From assembly GCA_028282105.1 (NCBI GenBank), contig JANQIO010000112.1:1-48999 (forward strand): a DNA stretch of 48,999 bases, read 5' to 3'. Numbering within the stretch: the stretch's first letter is position 1; the number at the start of each line of letters is the position of its first letter. The translations under genes and the position numbers were made by a program. The DNA comes from Halieaceae bacterium. GTDB taxonomy: Bacteria; Pseudomonadota; Gammaproteobacteria; Pseudomonadales; Halieaceae. Shown one piece after another: positions 39,185 to 47,408 of this stretch. Under the pieces are notes generated by a model that was not told the origin of the DNA, ran no database searches, and saw nothing but the letters and a program-made list of their open reading frames with translations.

Positions 39185-41341
39185 CTAGCCCAGCACAATG
39201 CGCGGATGCTTGCCCTTGGCCTCGCGCAGTTCACCAATTACGGCGGCGGGGTCACCGCCGCTCTGCAGCTCTGCCAGTAGTGCAGCGCAGCTACTTTCAT
39301 GGATTGCTATCAGCAGGCCACCGCTGGTTTGTGGATCACAGAGCAGAGGCGGGAAGGCATCCGCCGGCATCGCGTTCTTACGGTTCAACACCAGCTCAGC
39401 CAGCGCCGCCAGGTTTCCCGGGTGCAGGCTGCTGCGGTAGCCCGCCTGCAGCAGGGCCGCCACGCCGGGCAACGCCGGCACTTCGTCCAGTACTGCCTGC
39501 TGCTTCTTGCCGAGCATTTCCAGCAGGTGGCCCGCCAGGCCAAAGCCGGTGACATCGGTACAGGCACTGGCGCCGAACTGTCGCGCCAGGCTGGCCGCCG
39601 AGCGGTTGCTGCGCAACATGCTGTCGATGGCGCCGGCGATCGCCTGCCCGGGGGCATTCCCGCCCATGGCGGCGGCAAATACCACACCGGTGCCCAGCGG
39701 TTTGGTCAGTATCAGTTTGTCACCGATCTCGGCACCCGACTTCGCCAGGCTGGTTCCATCGGTGAGGCTGCCATTCACGGCCAGGCCCAGGGATAGCTCC
39801 GGACCTTCCATGCTGTGGCCGCCCACCAGCGCACAGTTGGCCGCGGCCAGCTCCTCTGCCAGGCCGCCCAGCAGCTGCTCAAGCTCACGGCGCTGGAGCG
39901 TTGGAGCGGCATAGGGCAGGCAGACGTTGACCTGGACAGAATGGGGCGCTGCACCCATGGCATAGATATCACTGAGGGCATGCAACGCGGTAATACGACC
40001 CATCAGCCATGGGTCGGGCAGAAACTCCCGCAGAGTATCCACGGTCTGCACCAGGCGCTTGGCGGGCCAGTCGATAACTGCCGCATCATCCCGCAGCCGC
40101 TTCAGGTTGATGGTGCCCGGATGCCTGTCTGCCACGTTGGCCAGGGCCTGGCGCAGGGTCTCCGCCGGGAGCTTGGCGCCACAGCCGCCGCAGTGCATCT
40201 CAGGGTCGGCAGCGGCCGGCCGCATCGGCGGCGCCGGTTCCGTGAACTGCGCCATAAACTTGCGATCAATACGGTCTTTCCAGCGCCAGACCCAGCCGCC
40301 ACTGGCGCTGAGTACGCCCCTGTCGGCCACTGCTACCCGGCCGCCCAGGGACAGCAGCGACAGGAAGCGACGCTGGGGCCGATGCTGCCTGAGGGGCTGG
40401 CCCTCCAGCGCCGCGGCCAGGTTGTGCGCCAGCACTGGCGCCTGGCGCACCGCATACACACCAGCCCGAGGCCGGGGATTCTGCCATTGCACTGCCACAT
40501 CGCCCGCGGCAAACACGCCGGTTTCGCCCACCACCTGCAGGTCGTCATCCACTCGCAGGAAACCGCGCTCGTCGGTGTCGAAACCGGTATCGGCCAACCA
40601 GCTCACCGGCACAACACCGGTGCACCAGATCAGCTCGTCACAGTATTCAGACAGCTCACCACACTCCACCGATGCCTCGGTGACGCGGGTCACCCTGCTG
40701 TTTTCCAGCAGTTCGATGCGATGGGTCGCCAGGTGCGCGCGCACGATATCCACCGCGCGGCGGTTGTAACCAGGTAGCAGGCTGTCGCCGGACAGCAGGC
40801 CGATGTCGGCGGCATTGCCGAGCCGAAACCGCATGGCCAGCGCCAGTTCGACGCTGCCGGCCCCGCCACCCACCAGCAGGATGCGCGGCTGGCCGCCCTT
40901 CCGTACCCGCAACTCCAGGGCTTGCCAGCGTTGGTAGAAACTGCCCACCGGTTTGACCGGCACGGCGTGCTCACGGGCGCCCGGTACGACGAGCTCTGGC
41001 TGGGCGCCGATATTGATGGATAGCAGGTCGTATTCCAGCGGCGGACGACCGGCCAGTAGCAGCTGTCGGCGCTTGCGATCGATGCCGGTCGCCGCGGCCC
41101 GGACAAAACGAATACCCCGCCCGCTGCAGAAGCGGCGCAGGTCGATATGGGTGTCTTCAAAGCTGTAGTGGCCCGCCACCAGCCCGGGCAGCATGCCCGA
41201 GTAGGGGGCGAAGTCGGTGTCGCTGACCAGGGTGATGCGGGTGGCCGGCGCTGGTTTCATCGCCAGCATGCGCAGCGCCAGGGCGTGGGTGTGACCGCCC
41301 CCGAGCAGGACCAGGTCGCGACGTGGCTCAGCCCCTGTCAC
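39185..41341 (-). CDS. selD: Selenide, water dikinase fused to an NADH-dehydrogenase-like flavoprotein
   Basis: A 718-residue fusion. Residues 1-365 form a type II NADH-dehydrogenase-like domain, with FAD motif LLGGGHTHAL, NAD motif LVGGGAGSVE and the closing FAAGDVA. Residues 381-718 are SelD, which makes selenophosphate from selenide and ATP; Cys387 and Lys390 in GGCGAKL match the catalytic Cys17/Lys20 of E. coli SelD. The flavin domain may supply or sense reduced selenium, but its role is unproven. The gene overlaps mnmH by four bases. No selA, selB or tRNA-Sec is nearby, so selenium may serve tRNA modification. Confidence 0.95.
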   Translation of the reverse strand: MTGAEPRRDLVLLGGGHTHALALRMLAMKPAPATRITLVSDTDFAPYSGMLPGLVAGHYSFEDTHIDLRRFCSGRGIRFVRAAATGIDRKRRQLLLAGRPPLEYDLLSINIGAQPELVVPGAREHAVPVKPVGSFYQRWQALELRVRKGGQPRILLVGGGAGSVELALAMRFRLGNAADIGLLSGDSLLPGYNRRAVDIVRAHLATHRIELLENSRVTRVTEASVECGELSEYCDELIWCTGVVPVSWLADTGFDTDERGFLRVDDDLQVVGETGVFAAGDVAVQWQNPRPRAGVYAVRQAPVLAHNLAAALEGQPLRQHRPQRRFLSLLSLGGRVAVADRGVLSASGGWVWRWKDRIDRKFMAQFTEPAPPMRPAAADPEMHCGGCGAKLPAETLRQALANVADRHPGTINLKRLRDDAAVIDWPAKRLVQTVDTLREFLPDPWLMGRITALHALSDIYAMGAAPHSVQVNVCLPYAAPTLQRRELEQLLGGLAEELAAANCALVGGHSMEGPELSLGLAVNGSLTDGTSLAKSGAEIGDKLILTKPLGTGVVFAAAMGGNAPGQAIAGAIDSMLRSNRSAASLARQFGASACTDVTGFGLAGHLLEMLGKKQQAVLDEVPALPGVAALLQAGYRSSLHPGNLAALAELVLNRKNAMPADAFPPLLCDPQTSGGLLIAIHESSCAALLAELQSGGDPAAVIGELREAKGKHPRIVLG

Positions 41342-42420
41342 CGGCTAGCCAGTTCCCTGGCCCGGGTGATGATGGCCTCGCGGCTGCCCGCCGCCATCAC
41401 TTCACCCTCTCGTTGCGCGATCTGGTAGTCGTACATGGGGTCATAGTATTTCACCAGCAGCAGCTCGATCCAGCGGCGGTGCAAGGCGTCATCACGGTGA
41501 GTAAATGCCTCGACCATGAGGCTGTCGATTTCGGTATAGAGCACACCCCCCAGGCGCTTGCGCACCCGGGACAGCCCTTCGCGCAGGTGCATCTCGTGCT
41601 GCTGCGCACCCTCCTCTCCATGGCGGTCTGTGTAACGCCTGCCGAGGTCGACAATGTAATCCGCAAAGATCACTTCCACGCGAGAGGCGACGGACTCCTC
41701 CACCACCAGCAGCGGCGCCTCGCGCATGCGGTCGCGCAGCCGATGTGGCAGTGACAGGCGGCCAATCAGCTTGCCCTCGTCTTCCAGCACCAGGGTAGCG
41801 CCAGTCGCCAGGCTGCGCAGCAGGGCGATACTCAGCGCATTCTCGAAGTCGATCTGGCTGGGCTGCGGGTCCAGCAGGCGCCCGAAGCTGGAGCCGCGAT
41901 GGCGAGCCAGTCCTTCCAGGTCCACGGCACGCTCGACGGCTTCAATCACGCGGGTTTTGCCGCAGCCGGTTTTGCCTGCCACCAGCAACAGCTGTGCCGC
42001 GTCCACGGAGCGCTCGAGCTCTTCCAGCAGGAAGCGGCGCATGGCCTTGTAGCCCCCCAGCACCAGTGGATAGTCCACCCCGGCCTCGCGCATCCACTGA
42101 CGCGCGGTAGAGGAGCGCAAACCACCGCGAAAACAGTAGAGGTAACCATCGGGGTGGCGGCGGGCAAATTCGCACCATCCCTGGATGCGCGCCTCGCGGC
42201 TGGCGCCAGCCACCAGCTGATGGCCCAGTTCGATGGCCGCTGCCTGCCCGGACTGCTTGTAGCGAATGCCAACTTCATGGCGCTCGGTGTCGCTCATCAG
42301 TGGCAGATTGACGGCATTGGGAAAGGCCCCGCGGGCAAACTCTACCGGGGCACGGGTATCCATCAGCGGCGCATTGGCCAGGAACAGGGCGCGGTAGTCC
42401 GCGGTGTCTTCCCTGGCCAC
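41338..42420 (-). CDS. mnmH: tRNA 2-selenouridine synthase
   Basis: Also called SelU/YbbB; replaces the sulfur of 2-thiouridine at tRNA wobble position 34 with selenium, using selenophosphate. It has 360 residues. The rhodanese domain holds the catalytic Cys96 in YCFRGGLRSS. The P-loop domain has Walker A AGKTGCGKT at about 148-156. It lies between rdgC (five bases away) and selD (four-base overlap), so supplier and user of selenophosphate are made together. Confidence 0.95.
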   Translation of the reverse strand: MAREDTADYRALFLANAPLMDTRAPVEFARGAFPNAVNLPLMSDTERHEVGIRYKQSGQAAAIELGHQLVAGASREARIQGWCEFARRHPDGYLYCFRGGLRSSTARQWMREAGVDYPLVLGGYKAMRRFLLEELERSVDAAQLLLVAGKTGCGKTRVIEAVERAVDLEGLARHRGSSFGRLLDPQPSQIDFENALSIALLRSLATGATLVLEDEGKLIGRLSLPHRLRDRMREAPLLVVEESVASRVEVIFADYIVDLGRRYTDRHGEEGAQQHEMHLREGLSRVRKRLGGVLYTEIDSLMVEAFTHRDDALHRRWIELLLVKYYDPMYDYQIAQREGEVMAAGSREAIITRARELASR

Positions 42421-42425
42421 GGCGG

Positions 42426-43337
42426 CTACTGCTCCAGGGCCTCGCCGCCGAACAGTTCCATGACGCGATCCTGCAGGCCGCTGACCACGTCGGTCATCAG
42501 CGCGAAATCTGCATCCAGCCGGGCCAGTGGGTCGGCCTCGGCGACATCATCGTTCTCGGCCACCAACTCGTCGGCGAACTTGAGCCGGCGCAGCACCAGG
42601 TCTTCACACAGCAGCAGGCTGAGCTTTTCATCCCACTCCACGGCCAGCCGCACCACCTGCTTGCCGGCCTGCAGGTGAATTTCTACCTCTTCACTGTCCA
42701 GCTCGACCCCGCGGCAGCGCACCACGCCGCCATCTTCGCCCAGGTCACGCATTTCACAATCGCTGCCCAGCGCCAGGTCCTGGGGCAGGTTGCTGTGGGC
42801 CAGCCAGGCGGTCATGGCTGCCGCCGGCGACTGGTTCACCTGCGGCAGCAGCAGGGGCAGGCTGCCGATGCACTCACGCAGCAGGTTGATCACTTCCTCC
42901 GCCCGGCCGGCGGAGGCGGCATCGACAAAGATCCAGTTGCTGCGCGTGTCGATATAGGCGTAAACCAGGTTGGAGCGGGTGAACGCCCGGGGCAGGCAGT
43001 CCTGGACTATGTCGTCCTTGAGCTGCAACCGTTCCTTGCGATACACCTTGCGCGCCTGCTCCTTCTCGATAGCGCTGATTCGCTCACCGAGCTGCTCTCG
43101 CACCACGGTGGCAGGCAACAGCTTTTCCTCGCGGCGCAGACACAGCAGGAAGCGGCCACCGGCGGCGTGCACCAGAGTCTCGGTGTCCTCACCCAGCGGC
43201 GGCACCCAGCCCAGGGACAGCGGCTGGGACTTACCACAGGGGGTAAACAGGGCGCCGGCGAGCTGGTGCTCAAGCTGCTCAGCAGAGAGATCGAAGGGGC
43301 TGGTCAGGCGGTAGGCCCGCAGGTTCTTAAACCACAT
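42426..43337 (-). CDS. rdgC: Recombination-associated protein RdgC
   Basis: Ring-shaped DNA-binding protein that restrains RecA. It has 303 residues from the ATG at 43337 (MWFKNLRAYRL), exactly the E. coli length and start; an ATG at 43352 would add five residues, and neither has a clear ribosome site. Family segments such as LGWVPPLG, LKDDIVQDCLPRAF and RLKFADEL are present. It is the first gene of the rdgC-mnmH-selD minus-strand unit; no functional link to selenium is known. Confidence 0.95.
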   Translation of the reverse strand: MWFKNLRAYRLTSPFDLSAEQLEHQLAGALFTPCGKSQPLSLGWVPPLGEDTETLVHAAGGRFLLCLRREEKLLPATVVREQLGERISAIEKEQARKVYRKERLQLKDDIVQDCLPRAFTRSNLVYAYIDTRSNWIFVDAASAGRAEEVINLLRECIGSLPLLLPQVNQSPAAAMTAWLAHSNLPQDLALGSDCEMRDLGEDGGVVRCRGVELDSEEVEIHLQAGKQVVRLAVEWDEKLSLLLCEDLVLRRLKFADELVAENDDVAEADPLARLDADFALMTDVVSGLQDRVMELFGGEALEQ

Positions 43338-43523
43338 AAAAAGCGACTGCATTTAGTAAAGGAAGGGCCGGGATTGTACCGAAGCGGGGCCGCTTTGGCA
43401 TAAATTGTGGCTCCCCGTACAACATTTTGGCCCCGCTGCTCACGGCAGTGCTTGTTGGCAGTTTTTGATGCCGTTTTAATGCCCTTGATACTGACATTCG
43501 TTAGCGAGCAACGCGGCCCTGCC

Positions 43524-45035
43524 ATGAGCAATAAGACCACGCCGACCCAGCCGAGACGGCTGAGCGAGATCACCCACTGGGACATGGAAACCGATGTTGC
43601 GGTGGTGGGCTTTGGCGGCGCCGGTGGCTGCGCCGCCATCGAGGCCGCTGACGCCGGCGCAGAGGTCATCATCTTCGAGCTGGCCAGCGCGGCCGGGGGC
43701 TCCACGGCCCTGTCCAGCGCCGAGATTTACATGGGTGGCAGCGGCGGTACCCGGGTACAGCAGGCTGCGGGCTTCGAGGACAGTACTGAGGCGATGTTCA
43801 CCTACATGATGATGGCCGCCGGACGACTGGCCGATGAGGCAAAAATCCGCAACTACTGCGAGAACAGCGCCGCCCACTTCGACTGGTTGGTGAGCCTGGG
43901 CGTACCCTTCAAGGATAGCTTCCATGAAGAACGCGCCATGATGTGTCTCACCGACGACGGCCTGCTCTATACCGGCAGCGAGAACGCCTGGCCCTTCAAC
44001 GAACAGGCAGTACCGGCGCCGCGCGGCCACAACCTGTATGTGGAAGGCGACAACGGCGGCCCGCTGTTTATGAAGATCGTGGGCGAGAACGTAGAGCGCC
44101 GCGACACTATCCGCACCATTTTCGAAGCCCGGGCCCTGACTCTGGTAGCCGATGACAGCAACCGGGTACACGGCCTGGTAGTGCGCATCAATCAGCAGGA
44201 GGTCACGGTCAAAGCCCGCGGTGGTGTGGTGCTGTGTGCCGGCGGCTTCGTCATGAACGAGGAGATGGTCAACAAGTATGCGCCCCGGCTGACCGAGGGC
44301 AGCTACGCGCTCGGCAACCCCGGCGACACCGGCAGCGGCATCCTGATGGGCATGGGCGTGGGGGCTGCCGCCATCAATATGCAGGAGGGCTTTATCACCC
44401 TGCCCTACTACCCACCCGCCTCTATCACCTACGGACTGGTCATCAACGACAAGGCCCAGCGGGTGATCAACGAAGACGTTTACCACTCCCGGCTGGGCAA
44501 CGCGATTCTCCGGGACAACGCAGAGCGCCACTACTTTGTACTGACCGTGGACCAATACGGCGACTATGAAAACGCCAGTTGGATGGGCGCCCCGGTCGCG
44601 GGCACCGGCGAGACCGTGGCGGAACTGGAGGAAGAGCTGGCTCTGCCCGAGGGTTCACTGGTCGCCACTATCGATCAGTACAACCACTTTGCGGCCCGGG
44701 GCGAAGACCCCTTCTTTCACAAATCCCCTGCCTGGCTGCAGGTAATGGAGCCACCGCTGGTAGCGCTGGACGTGACACCCGGGCGCGGCTCCTACTGGCC
44801 CTATTTCACCCTGGGTGGCCTGGACACCCTGCCCAGCGGTGAAGTGGTCGACCCCCTGCGGAGTGTGGTGCCAGGGCTGTACGCCGCCGGACGCACGGCC
44901 TGCGGCGTAGTACGCAACGCCGAGGGTTACTCCAGCGGCATGTCTATCGGCGATGCCACCTTCAGCGGGCGCCTGGCCGGGCGCAGTGCAGCCCGGCGCG
45001 CGCTGACGGGTACGGACGCTACGCACGCCGCCTGA
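43524..45035 (+). CDS. FAD-dependent oxidoreductase, ketosteroid-dehydrogenase-like
   Basis: A 503-residue flavoprotein of the fumarate reductase / 3-ketosteroid delta-1-dehydrogenase superfamily. The start is the ATG at 43524; the frame is open upstream without conserved sequence. The Rossmann motif VVGFGGAGGCAA opens the protein, followed by SAAGGSTALSSAEIYMGG. The C-terminal FAD-closing region is GLYAAGRTACG, then YSSGMSIGDATFSGRLAG. There is no signal or heme domain, so it is not a periplasmic fumarate reductase. The substrate is unknown; a steroid-like or enone substrate is an inference from superfamily position. Confidence 0.85.
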   Translation: MSNKTTPTQPRRLSEITHWDMETDVAVVGFGGAGGCAAIEAADAGAEVIIFELASAAGGSTALSSAEIYMGGSGGTRVQQAAGFEDSTEAMFTYMMMAAGRLADEAKIRNYCENSAAHFDWLVSLGVPFKDSFHEERAMMCLTDDGLLYTGSENAWPFNEQAVPAPRGHNLYVEGDNGGPLFMKIVGENVERRDTIRTIFEARALTLVADDSNRVHGLVVRINQQEVTVKARGGVVLCAGGFVMNEEMVNKYAPRLTEGSYALGNPGDTGSGILMGMGVGAAAINMQEGFITLPYYPPASITYGLVINDKAQRVINEDVYHSRLGNAILRDNAERHYFVLTVDQYGDYENASWMGAPVAGTGETVAELEEELALPEGSLVATIDQYNHFAARGEDPFFHKSPAWLQVMEPPLVALDVTPGRGSYWPYFTLGGLDTLPSGEVVDPLRSVVPGLYAAGRTACGVVRNAEGYSSGMSIGDATFSGRLAGRSAARRALTGTDATHAA

Positions 45036-45080
45036 AAACCCGCTACACTCCCTGCTCTTTTCTACAGCCGGGAGTGCCTG

Positions 45081-45521
45081 ATGGAATACCTGCACACCAT
45101 GATCCGGGCCAGTGACCTGGACGCGACAATGGACTTCTTTTGCAACAAGCTGGGACTCGAAGAGGTAAACCGCTACGACAGCGAGCAGGGGCGCTTCACG
45201 CTGGTATTCCTGGCAGCCCCCGGCGATGTGGCCATGGCCCAGGAAGCCAAGCGTCCGCTGGTGGAAATCACCCACAACTGGGACCCGGAGGAGTACAGCG
45301 GCGGCCGGAACTTTGGCCACCTGGCCTACAGGGTGGATGACATCTACGCCATCTGCCAGCGCCTCATGGACGGCGGAGTTACCATTAACCGCCCACCCCG
45401 GGATGGGCACATGGCCTTCGTGCGTTCGCCCGATGGCATCTCGATAGAGCTGCTGCAGAAGGGTGAATCACTGCCGCCCCAGGAGCCGTGGGCATCCATG
45501 GAGAATACGGGCGAGTGGTGA
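45081..45521 (+). CDS. VOC / glyoxalase I family metalloprotein
   Basis: A 146-residue protein with the glyoxalase I fold and a complete set of likely metal ligands: His in YLHTMIRAS, Glu in LVEITHN, His in NFGHLAYRV and Glu in SIELLQK. Lactoylglutathione lyase is the best-known member, so methylglyoxal detoxification is possible, but dioxygenases and isomerases share the fold. GGGAG precedes the ATG. It is 45 bases downstream of the flavoprotein gene, so joint transcription is likely. Confidence 0.88.
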   Translation: MEYLHTMIRASDLDATMDFFCNKLGLEEVNRYDSEQGRFTLVFLAAPGDVAMAQEAKRPLVEITHNWDPEEYSGGRNFGHLAYRVDDIYAICQRLMDGGVTINRPPRDGHMAFVRSPDGISIELLQKGESLPPQEPWASMENTGEW

Positions 45522-45537
45522 GCGTTCGCTGAGCGCC

Positions 45538-47361
45538 CTATTCCCCCAGTAGCTGCTGCCGCAACAGGGCCAGGGACACGGGCCCGGTGGCCAGCAGCTG
45601 GTCGTGGAACGCCCGGAGATCGAAGTTCTCTCCCTGCGCCGTCTTCACGTCGGCACGCAGCTTCAGCATACCGTCCATGCCCAGCTTGTATGACAGGGCC
45701 TGGCCCGGCCACACCGCGTAACGCAGGGCCTCCGACCGCATGCCGTCCTCGCCGCGGCCGGTTGTTGCCACCATGTAGTCAACGGCCTGCTCCAGGCTCC
45801 AGCGCCTATAGTGCAGGCCGGTATCCACCACCAGCCGCACCGCGCGGAACAGCTCCGCCTGGAGTCGCCCCAGGTCACCGCGCGGATCGTCCGCGTAGAC
45901 ACCCATTTCCGCCGCCAGTCGCTCCGCGTACAGCGCCCAGCCCTCGCTGTAGGCGCCATTGAGGCTGATTCGCCACAGGGTAGGCCGCGCCTGTTGCTCC
46001 AGCGCCAGCGCGACCTGCAGGTGATGACCCGGCACCGCCTCGTGATAGACCAGGGTGGGCATGCTGAAACGCGTTACCTGGTCAATGCCGCGCAGGTTTA
46101 TCCAGAATACACCCGGGCCGCTGCCATCCACCGGCGGGTTGGTGTAATAGGCGCGCGGTGCGCCGTGCTGAATAGCCTCCGGGACCGGCCGCACCTCCAG
46201 CGCCGGGCCTGGCAGGCGCCCGAAATACTCAGGCAGTCGGGCCTCCATCGACGCGGTCAGCCCCCGCAGGGTGGCCAGCAGATCGTCGCGGCCGGCATCG
46301 CTGTCTTCGAAGCGCGCGCCTTCGGCCTGGGCCAGAAGCTGCATGCGCTCGCCGACGCTGCCCGTTTCAAAGCCCTGCTCACGCAACAGGGCATCCATTT
46401 CGGCGCTGATACGTGTGACCTCGGCCAGGCCGTGCTCGTGCACTGCTGCGGCGCTGAGCCTGGTGCCGGCCTCGAACTTGAGCGAGGCCTGGTAGAAACG
46501 TTCGCCCAGCGGTCGCGCCCACAGGCCGGGTGCCGCGGCAGTTTCCGGGAGCCGGTCGCGCACGTTCTGGATGGCATTGCGGTATGCGGGGTAGACCATG
46601 CGCAGCATGACGGCGATGGCCTCATTGCGGGCCCTGGCCCGATCCTCCTCGGTGAGGACATCGCTGGCAGCCATCTTCTCTACCAGCTTGACGACCAACT
46701 CATGGTCCTGGGCGGGCGGGCTGACAAAGGCTTCCAGGCCTACCAGGGACGCCTCGAGCACCGCGGTGGGCGGCATCCAGCCGGCGTTGGCATCCTTATT
46801 GAAAGTATCCAGCACGCCGGCCACCAGCGGCGACAGCGCCCACAGCCGACGCAGGTAGTCGCCGACTTCCTCCGTGGTTCCCGCCGGCTGGAAGTTGGCG
46901 ATGATCTGCGGCACAACTTGCAGAGGCCCGCCCGCCTGGTTGATCACGTAGGGGCGGTGACGGCCGAAGGTATCGATGAAGCCAAAGGGCAGTTCGCTGT
47001 CGCCCAGGCGGGCGGCGTAGATGTCCTGCATGGCGGCCCGGGTCAGACCACCCATGGAGCTCACCGGCAGCGCATCCATTTCCCGCTGCATACGCCGCAG
47101 GTCGCGACGCCAGCGCGCCAGGTGCGCCTTGCCGTAATCACCGACGGCATCTTCAACCCGGGCCCCCACCTCGGCATCGCGCAGGCCGAACTGGGTGGCC
47201 TGCACCGGACGTGCTCGCATCACCTGCATGGTGTGCTTGGCCAGCATCACCTGGGCATCCGGACCCAGGCTTTCCTGCGGGCCGCTGCCCGGACTGCTGC
47301 AGGCGACCATGCCCGCCAGTGCCGCGGCCAGCAGTGCCGGACACCCCATTCTGCAATGCAT
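45538..47361 (-). CDS. DUF885 family lipoprotein, putative metallopeptidase
   Basis: A 607-residue exported protein. The ATG at 47361 is chosen because AGGAG lies seven bases upstream; it starts a signal with lipobox MVAC (Cys21). The fold is mostly helical, and HEAVPGHH at 440-447 is the hallmark of DUF885, a metallopeptidase-like HExxxxHH motif, with a downstream YSEGWALYAE segment. Substrate unproven. It is the third lipid-anchored peptidase-type protein in the window. It converges on the VOC gene with a 16-base gap. Confidence 0.88.
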   Translation of the reverse strand: MHCRMGCPALLAAALAGMVACSSPGSGPQESLGPDAQVMLAKHTMQVMRARPVQATQFGLRDAEVGARVEDAVGDYGKAHLARWRRDLRRMQREMDALPVSSMGGLTRAAMQDIYAARLGDSELPFGFIDTFGRHRPYVINQAGGPLQVVPQIIANFQPAGTTEEVGDYLRRLWALSPLVAGVLDTFNKDANAGWMPPTAVLEASLVGLEAFVSPPAQDHELVVKLVEKMAASDVLTEEDRARARNEAIAVMLRMVYPAYRNAIQNVRDRLPETAAAPGLWARPLGERFYQASLKFEAGTRLSAAAVHEHGLAEVTRISAEMDALLREQGFETGSVGERMQLLAQAEGARFEDSDAGRDDLLATLRGLTASMEARLPEYFGRLPGPALEVRPVPEAIQHGAPRAYYTNPPVDGSGPGVFWINLRGIDQVTRFSMPTLVYHEAVPGHHLQVALALEQQARPTLWRISLNGAYSEGWALYAERLAAEMGVYADDPRGDLGRLQAELFRAVRLVVDTGLHYRRWSLEQAVDYMVATTGRGEDGMRSEALRYAVWPGQALSYKLGMDGMLKLRADVKTAQGENFDLRAFHDQLLATGPVSLALLRQQLLGE

Positions 47362-47408
47362 TCCATCGCTCCTATTCACTACGCTTGCCCGCCCTGCGAC
47401 TTAGCTGC

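Noticed and set aside
39185-41341. selD as evidence for selenoprotein synthesis
   Set aside because: No selA, selB or tRNA-Sec is present in the window; the coupled gene is mnmH, so tRNA selenation is the better supported use.
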